A DNA stretch of 64,000 nt from contig MLDA01000005.1 in the NCBI GenBank assembly GCA_023896275.1, positions 109,693-173,692 of the forward strand. Direction: 5' to 3'. Position numbers and translations under genes: made by a program. The notes under the pieces were generated by a model. That model ran no database searches and was not told the origin of the DNA. It saw only the letters and a list, made by a program, of their open reading frames with translations. Of this stretch, positions 16,901 to 25,060 are shown piece by piece (the stretch's first letter is position 1; each line of letters begins with the position of its first letter). Source of the DNA: Kocuria rosea subsp. polaris. GTDB lineage: Bacteria > Actinomycetota > Actinomycetes > Actinomycetales > Micrococcaceae.

Positions 16901-18013
16901 GCAGCGGCCCGAACGTTGGTTGGCGCTCGCCTGCGAGATGCGCTCGATCGGCAGCCGCTGCACCTTGGTGCGGTGCGAGTAGCGGGAGATGCGGGCGGTG
17001 CCGGCGTCGATCACGTACTTGATCCCGGGCACGGTCAGCGAGGTCTCCGCGACGTTGGTGGCCAGGACGATCCGGCGGCCCGTACCGCGCGAGAACACCC
17101 GGTGCTGCTCGGCCATGGAGAGCCGTCCGAAGAGCGGCAGCACCTCGGTGCCGGCGAGTCGGCGGGACGCGGTGACCTTCGCGCGCAGGGCGTCGGCGGC
17201 GTCCCGGATCTCGCGCTCGCCCGAGAGGAAGACCAGGATGTCGCCGGGCGCCTCGGCGGCCAGCTCGTCGACGGCGTCGCCGATCGCGTCGATGGGGTCG
17301 CGGTCGTCTTCGCGTTCGTGCGATTCGAGTTCGTCGGCGTCGAGCGCCTCCGCGGCGTTGAGCGGCCGGTAGCGGATTTCCACGGGGTACGTGCGCCCCG
17401 AGACCTCGATGATCGGTGCCGGTTCGACGACGCCGCCGGTCTCGCGTCCGAAGTGCTGGGCGAAGCGCTCGGGGTCGATCGTCGCCGAGGTGATGACGAG
17501 TTTGAGATCCGGGCGCTGGGGGAGCAGCTGCTTGAGGTAGCCGAGCAGGAAGTCGATGTTCAGGCTGCGCTCGTGTGCTTCGTCGATGATGATCGCGTCG
17601 TAGCGCTTGAGCAGCCGGTCGTGCTGGATCTCCGCGAGCAGGATGCCGTCGGTCATGACCTTGATGCGGGTCGAGCGAGAGGCCTCCGACGTGAAGCGGA
17701 CCTGGTAGCCGATCTCCTCGCCGAGGTTCACCCCGGTCTCCTCGGCCAGGCGTTCGGCGACGGAACGGGCGGCGATGCGCCGCGGCTGGGTGTGCCCGAT
17801 GAAGCCGCGCTTCTTCGCCGGCAGGCCCGCGGCGGCGCGTGCTTCGCGCTCGCCTTCGAGGATCTCGTGCACCATCTTCGGTAGCTGCGTGGTCTTGCCG
17901 GATCCCGTCTCGCCGGCGATCACCACCACCTGGTTCTCGCGGATCGCCGTCGTGATGTCGTCCCGGCGGGTGCTGACGGGCAGGAACTCGGGATAGGTCA
18001 AGGTGAGAGCCAT
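13964..18013 (-). CDS. hrpA: ATP-dependent RNA helicase HrpA
   Basis: This 1349-residue DEAH-box helicase has Walker A GETGSGKTTQLPK at about residues 34-46, motif II DEAHERSLN, motif III TSATID, motif VI QRSGRCGR and the long C-terminal HrpA-specific region. Compared with the E. coli enzyme it begins almost at the helicase core. A lysine/alanine-rich insert (PAGKKGTRPAAQRAGGKK) lies past the middle. HrpA acts on stalled ribosome-mRNA complexes in E. coli. The ATG follows a TAGACT hexamer by nine bases and has no ribosome site. Confidence 0.93.
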   Translation of the reverse strand: MALTLTYPEFLPVSTRRDDITTAIRENQVVVIAGETGSGKTTQLPKMVHEILEGEREARAAAGLPAKKRGFIGHTQPRRIAARSVAERLAEETGVNLGEEIGYQVRFTSEASRSTRIKVMTDGILLAEIQHDRLLKRYDAIIIDEAHERSLNIDFLLGYLKQLLPQRPDLKLVITSATIDPERFAQHFGRETGGVVEPAPIIEVSGRTYPVEIRYRPLNAAEALDADELESHEREDDRDPIDAIGDAVDELAAEAPGDILVFLSGEREIRDAADALRAKVTASRRLAGTEVLPLFGRLSMAEQHRVFSRGTGRRIVLATNVAETSLTVPGIKYVIDAGTARISRYSHRTKVQRLPIERISQASANQRSGRCGRVSDGIAIRLYSEEDFASRPEFTDPEILRTNLAAVILQMASMGVVSSPADVAKFPFVEAPDAKAVNDGVTLLRELGAVTSGKEVRVTKVGRQLAQLPLDVRLGRMIIEAGRRGVAKEVMILAAALTIQDPRERPSEETGNRAKAAEMHSRFKDERSDFSSFLLLWKYLQEQQKDLSSSAFRRLCKREFINYMRVREWQDLFAQLRQLAKPLEITLTPGPVDPAGNEEPIHQSLLAGLLSHIGLWDDRKREYAGARGTRFAVFPGSALFKKNHDWVMAAELVETSRLWARTAAVFNPEWVEDVAADLVKRNFSEPHWSSKQGSVMGYEKVTLFGVPIIAQRRIQFGRVDKQLARELFIRHALVEGDWRTRHQFFHRNRKLLAEVEELESRMRRRDLRISDEDLFDFYDQRIGADVTTERHFDRWWKQARHDDPTLLDFDPEAVLAVDAEEVDESAYPRTWRHGGLELDLTYEFNPSQATTSRGGAGADPRGREHDGITIRVPILFLNQLDPARFRWQIPGLRVELVTALIKSLPKQIRKNFVPAPDVAAQAVAALAADFDPETDDLEASLELALRRMRGFVIPPGSWDWSAVPAYLRPTFEVVDARAKILGESRDLEHLQETLAGANRKALAESLGADGDALASLAGVPTPGPGQPAGKKGTRPAAQRAGGKKTAAAPPSSSTRWEATHVTDWTDSLGAAGTIERKVSSQVAGQTITGYPALVDAGADATLTVYRNESEQLAAHRTGVIRLLMLKVPSPTRYVTDHLNNKEKLVFTQNPHGSVETLIADCAQAAVDKLVPEQLPFARDEFEKLYQHVRAELIDTVFSVTAIVEKVLSSARRVNQRIKKASSLALMHALSDIRAQLEQLVYPGFVAGTGYAQLAHLPRYVQAIEVRLDKLEAGAVTRDNQNMLAVQAIEDDYDAALDALPAGARTPPKLAAVKWMIEELRVSLFAQELGTAHSVSEKRIRTALREAQAK

Positions 18014-18022
18014 GGTCGGCCC

Positions 18023-18028
18023 AGTCTA
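18023..18028 (-). promoter_or_regulatory. -10 hexamer for leaderless hrpA
   Basis: TAGACT on the minus strand ends nine bases before the hrpA ATG. Confidence 0.55.
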
Positions 18029-18424
18029 TCGGCGTGCGACTCCAGTTCTCACGTTGGACCGGCACGACGACGGTGCCCGTCCGGCGGACGCGACAGCGAG
18101 CGCGGGTGCGCCCCTGCGTCGAATCGATGTGGCACGTCAAATTTTCGAATCGTCCAGCGCGGATTGACGATCTGCCGCCCGCCGATGGACGGAAATTGAG
18201 AGGAGGTCAAGGTTTGGATTCAATCTGGTCACAAACGTGAGTACTGACGCTATATCCGTCCATTCTGTCTGGGGCTGGGGATAAAAAGTGATGTTGTTCA
18301 CAGGTAAGATGCGTAGGTACCCATGAGGGAGACCACAACCGCCCAGGGCGTGATTCCCACGAGGTCGACGACGACCTCGACACCGGTTGAGGGGCCTGCT
18401 CGGCCCCGACTCGAAAGGATCACC
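18029..18424 (+). other. Intergenic region with structured leader of the ABC operon
   Basis: There is no convincing gene in these bases, which are locally less GC-rich at 18130-18310. TAAGAT at 18305-18310 is a plausible -10 box. Downstream, two hairpins stand in tandem: GAGGTCG/CGACCTC (18361-18378) and GGGGCC/GGCCCC (18391-18407), the second ending shortly before the AAAGGA ribosome site. The leader could control translation, but I recognise no known riboswitch or T-box sequence. Confidence 0.45.
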
Positions 18425-19444
18425 ATGAAACTCGCACCAACCATGAAGCTCACAGCCGCTCTGGCGGCGTCCGCCCTCGCGCTGACCGCCTGCGGCGGAT
18501 CGGACGGCGCGGCCGGCTCCGACGACGAGATTAAGATCGGCATCAGCCAGTTCGTCACACATCCCTCCTTGGATGCCGTGGCGACCGGTTTCAAAGCGGG
18601 CCTGGCCGATGCTGGCTTCGAGAACGTCGTCTACGACGAGCAGAACCCGCAGGCCGACACCGCGACCAACACGGCGATCGCGGGCCAGTTCGCGGCGGAC
18701 TCCGACCTTGACCTGGCGCTCGCCATCGCGACGCCCTCGGCGCAGGCGCTGGCACAGTCAGTCACCAATATTCCGGTGCTCTTCTCCGCCGTCACAGATC
18801 CGCTCGAGGCGAAGCTGGTGGATTCCCTTGAGGCGCCGGGCGGAAACGTCACGGGCACGAGCGACAAGAACCCGGTCAAGGAGCAGCTGGAGCTGCTCAA
18901 GCAGCTCGCCCCGGACGCCGAGACCGTCGGCATCGTCTATTCATCGGGTGAAGTTAACTCCCAGGTCCAGGTCGATTGGGCCAAGGAGGCCAGCGAGGAG
19001 CTGGGGCTGACGATTGACGCCAAGGCCATCTCCGCAGCGTCCGAGGTACAGCAGGCGGCCGCCGGTATGAAGGTCGACGCGTTCTACGTGCCTACCGACA
19101 ACCAGGTGGTCTCCGCACTCGAAGGCCTGCTGCAGGTCGCTCAGGACAAGTCGATTCCGGTGATCTCCGCCGACGGTGAATCCGTCAAGCGCGGCGCCAC
19201 CGCCACCTACGGCATCAACTACGAGAAGCTCGGCGAGCAGACCGGCGCGATGGCCGCCCGCATTCTCAATGGCGAGGGTGAGCCGGCCACGATGCCGGTC
19301 GAGACGCTGACTGAGGTCGAGCTCTACATCAACACCGAGTCGGCCGACAAGCTCGGCATTGAGATCCCGCAGGACCTGCTCGATGCGGCCGCAGAGGTCT
19401 ACGAGAAGATCGAGGAGCCGGAGGAAGAGGAAGGCGACGAGTAA
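18425..19444 (+). CDS. ABC transporter substrate-binding lipoprotein (PF04392-type, TrpX-like)
   Basis: This 339-residue lipoprotein has a signal peptide ending ALALTACGG. The body has the features of the ABC_sub_bind family: IGISQFVTHPSLDAVATGFK, IATPSAQALAQS, PVLFSAVTDPLEAKLV and GTSDKNPVKEQLELLKQLAP. Relatives in Gram-positives include the tryptophan/tyrosine binding protein TrpX, but the substrate here is not shown by the sequence. The C-terminus is strongly acidic (EEPEEEEGDE). An ATG at 18323 is in frame but would place residues before the signal peptide. Permease and ATPase genes follow. Confidence 0.85.
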   Translation: MKLAPTMKLTAALAASALALTACGGSDGAAGSDDEIKIGISQFVTHPSLDAVATGFKAGLADAGFENVVYDEQNPQADTATNTAIAGQFAADSDLDLALAIATPSAQALAQSVTNIPVLFSAVTDPLEAKLVDSLEAPGGNVTGTSDKNPVKEQLELLKQLAPDAETVGIVYSSGEVNSQVQVDWAKEASEELGLTIDAKAISAASEVQQAAAGMKVDAFYVPTDNQVVSALEGLLQVAQDKSIPVISADGESVKRGATATYGINYEKLGEQTGAMAARILNGEGEPATMPVETLTEVELYINTESADKLGIEIPQDLLDAAAEVYEKIEEPEEEEGDE

Positions 19445-19539
19445 GGCGAAGCCCCGAGGCGTAGGGCCGTCCTCGTCCGCACAACACGTTCACCAGCTGC
19501 GGCACACCGCAGCACGAAAGACAACACAAGGATCCACCC

Positions 19540-20469
19540 ATGATCACAGCTGTTGAGCTGGGCCTGATCTACGCGATCATGGCCCTCGGGGTCTACTTGA
19601 CCTTCCGCATCCTCGACTTCCCCGACCTGACCGTCGACGGCTCGTTCACCACGGGCGCCGCGACGGCCTCCATCCTGATCGTCAACGGGACCAACCCGCT
19701 GGTCGCGACCGTGTGCGCCTTCTTCGCGGGTGCCGCCGCGGGCGTCATCACCGGGCTGCTGCACACCAAGGGCAACATCGACGGGCTGCTGGCCGGCATC
19801 CTGACGATGATCGCCCTCTATTCCATCAATCTGCGCATCATGGGCAAGGCGAACGTCCCGCTGCTGGGCGAGGACACACTTCTGTCACCACTGCGCGCGA
19901 ACGGGTGGCTCGGCTCCTGGGTCTCGGTCGGGCTGCTGCTGATCGGCTGCCTCGTCGCCGTGGCGATCATCGTGTGGTTCCTGCACACGGACATCGGCAT
20001 GGCGATGCGGGCGACGGGTGACAACCCGGAGATGATCCGCTCGTTCGGGGTGAGCACCGACAACCAGAAGATCCTGGGGCTCGCGCTCTCCAACGGGCTG
20101 GTGGCATTCTCCGGGGCCCTGATCGCGCAGTTCCAGGGCTACGCCGACATCGGCATGGGCATCGGCATCATCCTGATCGGGCTCGCCTCGGTCATCGTCG
20201 GCCAGGCCATCTTCTCCCAGCGGTTCATCTGGCTGGCGGCCCTCGCCGTCGTCTTCGGCGCGGTGATCTACCGTCTCGTGATTCAGTTCGCGCTCGGTGC
20301 CGGCCTGGAGGTCAACGACATGAAGCTCATCTCCGCCGTGCTGGTGGTGCTGGCGCTGATCTTGCCGCAGGTGCGGGCGTTCCGGAAGTTGGGGGCGCGG
20401 ATCCAGATCACGTCCCGGGGGACGACGAAGGCCGTTGAGCCGGAAGCAGAGGAGAAGCAGAATGCTTGA
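19540..20469 (+). CDS. ABC transporter permease (TrpY-like)
   Basis: This 309-residue polytopic protein resembles the branched-chain-amino-acid permease superfamily, with IYAIMALGVYLTFRILDFPD near the start and IDGLLAGILTMIALYSINLR in the middle. It lies 95 bases after the binding-protein gene, with an AAGGA ribosome site, and overlaps the ATPase start by eight bases. Confidence 0.88.
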   Translation: MITAVELGLIYAIMALGVYLTFRILDFPDLTVDGSFTTGAATASILIVNGTNPLVATVCAFFAGAAAGVITGLLHTKGNIDGLLAGILTMIALYSINLRIMGKANVPLLGEDTLLSPLRANGWLGSWVSVGLLLIGCLVAVAIIVWFLHTDIGMAMRATGDNPEMIRSFGVSTDNQKILGLALSNGLVAFSGALIAQFQGYADIGMGIGIILIGLASVIVGQAIFSQRFIWLAALAVVFGAVIYRLVIQFALGAGLEVNDMKLISAVLVVLALILPQVRAFRKLGARIQITSRGTTKAVEPEAEEKQNA

Positions 20470-21253
20470 GATCACCAGCCTGAACAAGACCTTCTTCCCG
20501 GGCACCGTGAACGAGCGCAAGGCCCTGCGTGATATCAACTTCACGCTGGACTCGGGTGAGTTCGTGACCGTGATCGGTTCCAACGGCGCCGGCAAGTCGA
20601 CCGTGTTGAACATGGTCGCCGGGAAGCTGCACCCGGACACGGGCAAGGTGCGCATCGACGGTGCGGACGTTACCAAGCTCGCCGACTACAAGCGGGCCAA
20701 GTATCTCGGTCGCGTGTTCCAGGATCCGATGGCCGGGACGGCGCCCTCGATGTCGATCGAGGAGAACCTGGCTCTCGCCCTGGGGCGGGGCCAGGTCCGC
20801 GCGCTCGGTCTCGGCGTTACGGGGAAGAAGCGCGAGCGGTTCGTCGAGGAGCTCGCGAGCCTCGAGCTCGGGCTTGAGAACCGGCTCAAGACCAAGGTCG
20901 GGCTGCTCTCCGGTGGTCAGCGGCAGGCGCTCAGCCTGCTCATGGCGACGCTCACGGGACCGAAGATCCTGTTGCTCGATGAGCACACGGCTGCCCTCGA
21001 TCCGCAGCGCGCGGCGCTCGTGACGCGGCTGACCCGGGAGATCGTCGAGCGCCACCGGCTCACGACGCTCATGGTCACCCACAATATGGAGCAGGCGCTG
21101 TCTCTCGGCACGCGTCTGATCATGATGCACGACGGTCAGATCATCCTGGACCTCACGCAGGCTGAGAAAGAGAAGATGACTGTCAAGAATCTGCTCGGAG
21201 AGTTCGAGAAGATCAAGGGCGCGCAGCTCGACGACCGCACGATGCTGCAGTAG
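20462..21253 (+). CDS. ABC transporter ATP-binding protein (TrpZ-like)
   Basis: This 263-residue ATPase has Walker A GSNGAGKST, signature LSGGQRQALSLLMATL, Walker B ILLLDEHTAALDP and MVTHNM. The ATG at 20462 has an AGGAG site and overlaps the permease end; an earlier TTG at 20435 is unlikely. Glutamate is replaced by histidine after the Walker B aspartate-glutamate pair (DEHTAALDP), which is normal for this subgroup. It completes the uptake system. Confidence 0.9.
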   Translation: MLEITSLNKTFFPGTVNERKALRDINFTLDSGEFVTVIGSNGAGKSTVLNMVAGKLHPDTGKVRIDGADVTKLADYKRAKYLGRVFQDPMAGTAPSMSIEENLALALGRGQVRALGLGVTGKKRERFVEELASLELGLENRLKTKVGLLSGGQRQALSLLMATLTGPKILLLDEHTAALDPQRAALVTRLTREIVERHRLTTLMVTHNMEQALSLGTRLIMMHDGQIILDLTQAEKEKMTVKNLLGEFEKIKGAQLDDRTMLQ

Positions 21254-21276
21254 TCGGGCCGGCGGACAAGAAGGCG

Positions 21277-21309
21277 TGTGGGGCGGAACCGAAACGGTTC
21301 CGCCCCACA
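21277..21309. terminator. Bidirectional terminator
   Basis: There is a perfect 15-base-pair stem (TGTGGGGCGGAACCG, loop AAA) between the convergent ABC operon and the pterin dehydratase gene. Confidence 0.82.
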
Positions 21310-21312
21310 GTG

Positions 21313-21633
21313 CTATTCGTGGTCAGTGGCGGCCGTGACGTCCAACGCGGCGGCGTGTTTGCTGATGATCCGCGCCAGGTCGATGTCGCGGCTGGTGATC
21401 CCGCCGACGTCGTGGCTGGACAGCGTGACGGAGACCTCGGGGTAGGTGAGGGTGATGTCCGGATGGTGATTCGCCTGCTCGGCGGAGCCGCCGATGCGAT
21501 TGACCAGCTCCAGGCCGGTCGCGAAGTTCTTGGTCTGGAATCGTGCCGCGATGGTCTCGCCGTCCTGGCGCCACCCGGTGAGTGCGGCCTCGGTGATCTC
21601 GGACGGGGACAGCGTGCGTTTCGGATCAGTCAT
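21313..21633 (-). CDS. 4a-hydroxytetrahydrobiopterin dehydratase (PCD/DCoH)
   Basis: This 106-residue protein has the PCD core AEQANHHPDITLTYPEVSVT with the catalytic histidines, followed by GGITSRDIDLARIIS. In the family it dehydrates the 4a-carbinolamine of pterins, recycling the cofactor or preventing its decay; no aromatic hydroxylase lies nearby, so the partner is unclear. I chose the ATG at 21633 (MTDPKRTLSPSEI) over an earlier one at 21663, which would add residues not seen in the family. Confidence 0.88.
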   Translation of the reverse strand: MTDPKRTLSPSEITEAALTGWRQDGETIAARFQTKNFATGLELVNRIGGSAEQANHHPDITLTYPEVSVTLSSHDVGGITSRDIDLARIISKHAAALDVTAATDHE

Positions 21634-21689
21634 GCTGCCATGATGGACCCGGAGGCGCCGCACGGGCTACCCCTCGCGGCCGGCGAGAG

Positions 21690-21722
21690 ACAAGAAAACC
21701 CCCGGGCCGATGGCCCGGGGGT
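21690..21722 (-). terminator. Terminator of the tRNA-Arg gene
   Basis: There is an 11-base-pair stem (ACCCCCGGGCC, loop ATC on the minus strand) followed by TTTTC, eight bases beyond the tRNA 3-prime end. Confidence 0.85.
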
Positions 21723-21729
21723 CTCGCTG

Positions 21730-21802
21730 TGCCCTCGAAAGGATTCGAACCTTCGACCTTCCGTTCCGGAGACGGACGCTCTATCCCCTGAGCTACGAGG
21801 GC
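21730..21802 (-). tRNA. tRNA-Arg (anticodon CCG)
   Basis: The 73 bases fold into a full cloverleaf: acceptor GCCCTCG/CGAGGGC, D arm GCTC/GAGC, anticodon arm TCCGT/ACGGA with loop CTCCGGA, T arm with TTCGAAT, and discriminator A. The loop gives anticodon CCG, reading CGG arginine codons. CCA is not encoded. The gene diverges from argS, which makes the enzyme that charges it. Confidence 0.97.
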
Positions 21803-21974
21803 CTGTCCACCGAAACGGCTACCCGCTGATGGACCTTGAAGAGCTTAGCAGCAATCGCGTCCGAGCGTGGAACCGACGGTCCGGCGCGTTGCCGCCGTCG
21901 TGCCCGGTGGCGCAACCCGGGCAACGAAGGCGGGCCGCGCGGGCACCGATGCGCCGGGCGGGGTCTCGGGCCGT

Positions 21975-21980
21975 TATCCT
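21975..21980 (+). promoter_or_regulatory. -10 hexamer for leaderless argS
   Basis: TATCCT ends six bases before the GTG start of argS. Confidence 0.55.
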
Positions 21981-21986
21981 TGACGG

Positions 21987-23627
21987 GTGACTCCAGAACA
22001 GCTTTCCGACGCCATTTCCCATGCCCTTGCCGAGGCCGTTTCCGCTGGTGAATTCACGGTGGACCTGCCAGAGACGGTCAGGGTCGACCGACCTAAGAGC
22101 CGGGACCACGGCGACTGGGCCACGAACGTCGCCCTGCAGCTGGCGAAGAAGGCCGGGATGAACCCTCGGGAGTTCGCGCAGGCGCTGCAGAGCCGCCTCC
22201 TTGAGATCGACGGGATCTCCGGCGTGGAGATCGCTGGCCCCGGCTTCCTGAACATCACCCTGGACGCGGCTTCGGCCGGGCAGCTCGCGCAGAAGATCGT
22301 CGAGGCCGGTGCCGAGTACGGGACCAATGACTCGTTGGCCGGGCATGTCGTGAACCTCGAGTTCGTCTCCGCCAACCCGACCGGGCCGCTGCACATCGGC
22401 CACACCCGCTGGGCCGCGCTCGGCGACTCGATCGGCCGCATCCTGCGCGCCGCCGGCGCCGACATCACCCGTGAGTACTACATCAACGACGCCGGCAACC
22501 AGATGAACGTCTTCGCGCAGTCGGTTTACAACCGCCTGCACGGGCTGCCCGTGCCCGAGGGCGGGTACCCGGGTGAGTACGTGCGTGAACTGGCCGACGC
22601 CGTCTCCGCGGAGCGCGCTGACGTCCGCGAGCTCGACGAGGAGACGGCGCTGCCCGTCATCCGCGACCTCGCCTACAAGGCCCAGCTCGCCGACATCAAG
22701 GAGACGCTGAGCGACTTCGGTGTCGAGTTCGACGTCTACTTCTCCGAGGCCGAGCTGCACGACTCGGGCGCGGTCGGCGCGGCGGTCGAGCGCCTGCGCG
22801 AGCAGGGCCACGTCGACGACGAGGGCGGCGCCGTCTGGCTGCGCACCACGGACTTCGGCGACGACAAGGACCGCGTGATGATCCGCGCGAACGGTGAGCC
22901 GACCTACTTCGCCGCCGACGCCGCGTACTACCTGTCGAAGAAGGACCGCGGCTTCGCCGAGAAGATCTACCTGCTCGGCGCCGACCACCACGGCTACGTG
23001 AACCGCCTCAAGGCGATCGCCGCGTGCGCGGGCGACGATCCGAAGAAGAACATCGAGATCCTCATCGGGCAGCTGATCTCGGTCAACGGCGCCAAGCTGT
23101 CCAAGCGCGCGGGGAACATCATCGAGCTGCGCGATCTCATCGACTGGCTCGGCGCCGACGCGCTGCGCTACTCGCTCGCACGCTTCCCGGCCGATTCGCC
23201 GATCGCGATCGACCCCGAGCTGCTGCAGCAGAAGACCAACGACAACCCCGTCTTCTACGTGCAGTACGCCCACGCCCGCTCGTGCGCGGCGGCCCGCAAC
23301 GCCGTCGAGAAGGGCGTCGACCGCTCCGCATTCGACGCGTCGCTGCTCACGCACGAGACCGAGAACGATCTGCTCGCCCTGCTCGCGCAGTACCCGAACC
23401 AGATCGCGGGCGCGGCGGAATTCCGCGAACCGCACCGCATCGCCCGTTACCTCGAGACGCTGGCCGGCGCTTACCACCGCTGGTACGGCGCGTGCCGCGT
23501 CGCGCCGCTGGCCGGCGAGGACGTGACCGACACCAACCGCACACGCCTGTGGCTCAACGACGCCACCACGCAGGTGCTCGCCAACGGCCTCGAGCTGCTC
23601 GGCGTGAGCGCACCGGAGAGGATGTAA
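21987..23627 (+). CDS. argS: Arginine-tRNA ligase
   Basis: This 546-residue class I synthetase charges tRNA-Arg. It has the HIGH motif in SANPTGPLHIGHTRWAALGD, the KMSKS-like loop GAKLSKRAGN and the INDAGNQMN segment of ArgRS. The N-terminal additional domain is present. The GTG start has no ribosome site. The lysine/threonine genes follow with a three-base gap to lysA, so argS and lysA are probably co-transcribed; the argS-lysA pairing is known in corynebacteria. Confidence 0.97.
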   Translation: MTPEQLSDAISHALAEAVSAGEFTVDLPETVRVDRPKSRDHGDWATNVALQLAKKAGMNPREFAQALQSRLLEIDGISGVEIAGPGFLNITLDAASAGQLAQKIVEAGAEYGTNDSLAGHVVNLEFVSANPTGPLHIGHTRWAALGDSIGRILRAAGADITREYYINDAGNQMNVFAQSVYNRLHGLPVPEGGYPGEYVRELADAVSAERADVRELDEETALPVIRDLAYKAQLADIKETLSDFGVEFDVYFSEAELHDSGAVGAAVERLREQGHVDDEGGAVWLRTTDFGDDKDRVMIRANGEPTYFAADAAYYLSKKDRGFAEKIYLLGADHHGYVNRLKAIAACAGDDPKKNIEILIGQLISVNGAKLSKRAGNIIELRDLIDWLGADALRYSLARFPADSPIAIDPELLQQKTNDNPVFYVQYAHARSCAAARNAVEKGVDRSAFDASLLTHETENDLLALLAQYPNQIAGAAEFREPHRIARYLETLAGAYHRWYGACRVAPLAGEDVTDTNRTRLWLNDATTQVLANGLELLGVSAPERM

Positions 23628-23630
23628 CGC

Positions 23631-25049
23631 ATGCCCGCTTCCCACCTGGCGCCAGAGTGGCTGAGTTTCCCCGCCGACGCGAACGCGCTGCGCGAGCCCC
23701 TGTGGCCCGCTGGCGTCGTCCGGAATGACGACGGCGAGGTCACCGTCCATGGCATCACCGCCTCGGCGCTGGCGGCCGAGTACGGCACGCCGCTCTTCGT
23801 GATCGACGAGGACGACTTCCGGTCCCGCGCCGCCGCGTTCCGTGACGCGTTCAACGCAGCCTTCGCTGACCTCGCCGGCGGCGTCGACGTCTACTACGCC
23901 GGCAAAGCGTTCCTCACGGTGGACGTCGCCCGCTGGGTCACCGAGGAGGGGCTGCGCCTCGACACGTGCTCCGGGGGCGAACTGGCCGTCGCGCGTCGCG
24001 CGGGGGTGCCGGCGGCGAACTTGGGCCTGCACGGCAACAACAAGTCGGTCGCCGAGATCGAGACGGCGCTGACCATGGGGTTGGGCCGGATCGTCGTCGA
24101 CAGCCTCGACGAGCTCGAGCGCGTCGGCCGCGTCGCTGAGGACCTCGGAGTCGACGCGAACGTGATGCTGCGCTTGACCCCGGGCGTGCACGCCTCGACC
24201 CACGAATTCATCGCGACCGCCCACGAGGACCAGAAGTTCGGCCTCTCCATGGTCGCGGACGACGACGGCGCCTCGCCGGCCGAGCGGGCCGTCGCGTTCG
24301 CGCTGGCGCACCCGCGGGTGAACCTGCTCGGCGTGCACGCGCACATCGGATCACAGATCTTCGAGGCCTCCGGCTTCGCGGTCGCCGCGCGGAAGCTGCT
24401 CGCGTTCGCGGCAGCGGTCGAGGCCGAGCACGGCGTCGCGATGCCCGAGATGGACCTCGGCGGCGGCTACGGCATCGCCTACATCGAGACCGACACCCCG
24501 CGCCCGCCGGCCGAACTCGCCGACGCGATGGCCGCCGTCGTGCGCGAGACCGTGGCGGAGCTCGGCATCACGTGCCCGCGGATCTCGATCGAGCCGGGCC
24601 GCGCGATTTCGGGCCCGGCCGGGTTCACGCTGTACGAGGCCGGTGTCCAGAAGACGGTCGCCGTCGAGTCGGGGGAGTCGACCCTGCCGCGGCGCTACGT
24701 CTCCGTCGACGGCGGCATGAGCGACAACGCCCGCCCGGTGCTCTACGAAGCCGACTACACGGCCGTCCGCGCCAACCGTGTGACGGACTCTGACGCAATT
24801 ATTTCCCGCGTGGTTGGCAAGCACTGCGAGTCCGGTGACATAGTCGTCCGAGACGTTTACCTTCCGGAGGATGTCGCCGCGGGCGATCTGCTCGCCGTTC
24901 CCGCTACGGGCGCCTACTGCTGGGCGCTGTCGAGCAACTACAACTATCTGGCCCGTCCGGCCGTGGTCGCCGTGCGTGGGGGAGCGTCGCGGCTCATGGT
25001 CCGGCGGGAGACCGAAGACGACTTACTGGCCCGCGACATGGGAGCTTAG
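23631..25049 (+). CDS. lysA: Diaminopimelate decarboxylase
   Basis: This 472-residue PLP enzyme performs the last step of lysine synthesis, meso-diaminopimelate to lysine. It has the lysine in VYYAGKAFLT, GLHGNNKS, HAHIGSQIF, the glycine-rich GGGYGIAY and EPGRAISGPAG. Its C-terminal active-site cysteine region is SGDIVVRDVYLP preceded by HCE. GGAGAGGA precedes the ATG. Confidence 0.96.
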   Translation: MPASHLAPEWLSFPADANALREPLWPAGVVRNDDGEVTVHGITASALAAEYGTPLFVIDEDDFRSRAAAFRDAFNAAFADLAGGVDVYYAGKAFLTVDVARWVTEEGLRLDTCSGGELAVARRAGVPAANLGLHGNNKSVAEIETALTMGLGRIVVDSLDELERVGRVAEDLGVDANVMLRLTPGVHASTHEFIATAHEDQKFGLSMVADDDGASPAERAVAFALAHPRVNLLGVHAHIGSQIFEASGFAVAARKLLAFAAAVEAEHGVAMPEMDLGGGYGIAYIETDTPRPPAELADAMAAVVRETVAELGITCPRISIEPGRAISGPAGFTLYEAGVQKTVAVESGESTLPRRYVSVDGGMSDNARPVLYEADYTAVRANRVTDSDAIISRVVGKHCESGDIVVRDVYLPEDVAAGDLLAVPATGAYCWALSSNYNYLARPAVVAVRGGASRLMVRRETEDDLLARDMGA

Positions 25050-25060
25050 GGACTTATCTG

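Noticed and set aside
13722..18140. 1472-codon open frame overlapping hrpA on the same strand in another frame
   Set aside because: The product is mostly Arg, Pro and Gly repeats, as expected of a shifted frame in GC-rich DNA. The HrpA frame has every helicase motif.
18137..18562. 141-codon minus-strand frame between hrpA and the ABC operon, with a protein-like tail (TEWTDIASVLTFVTRLNPNL)
   Set aside because: It begins inside the lipoprotein gene, has no ribosome site and no family resemblance. The ordinary-looking tail comes from locally lower GC content.
21819..24344. 841-codon frame antisense to argS and lysA
   Set aside because: No recognisable domain, and it covers two clear genes on the plus strand as well as their promoter.
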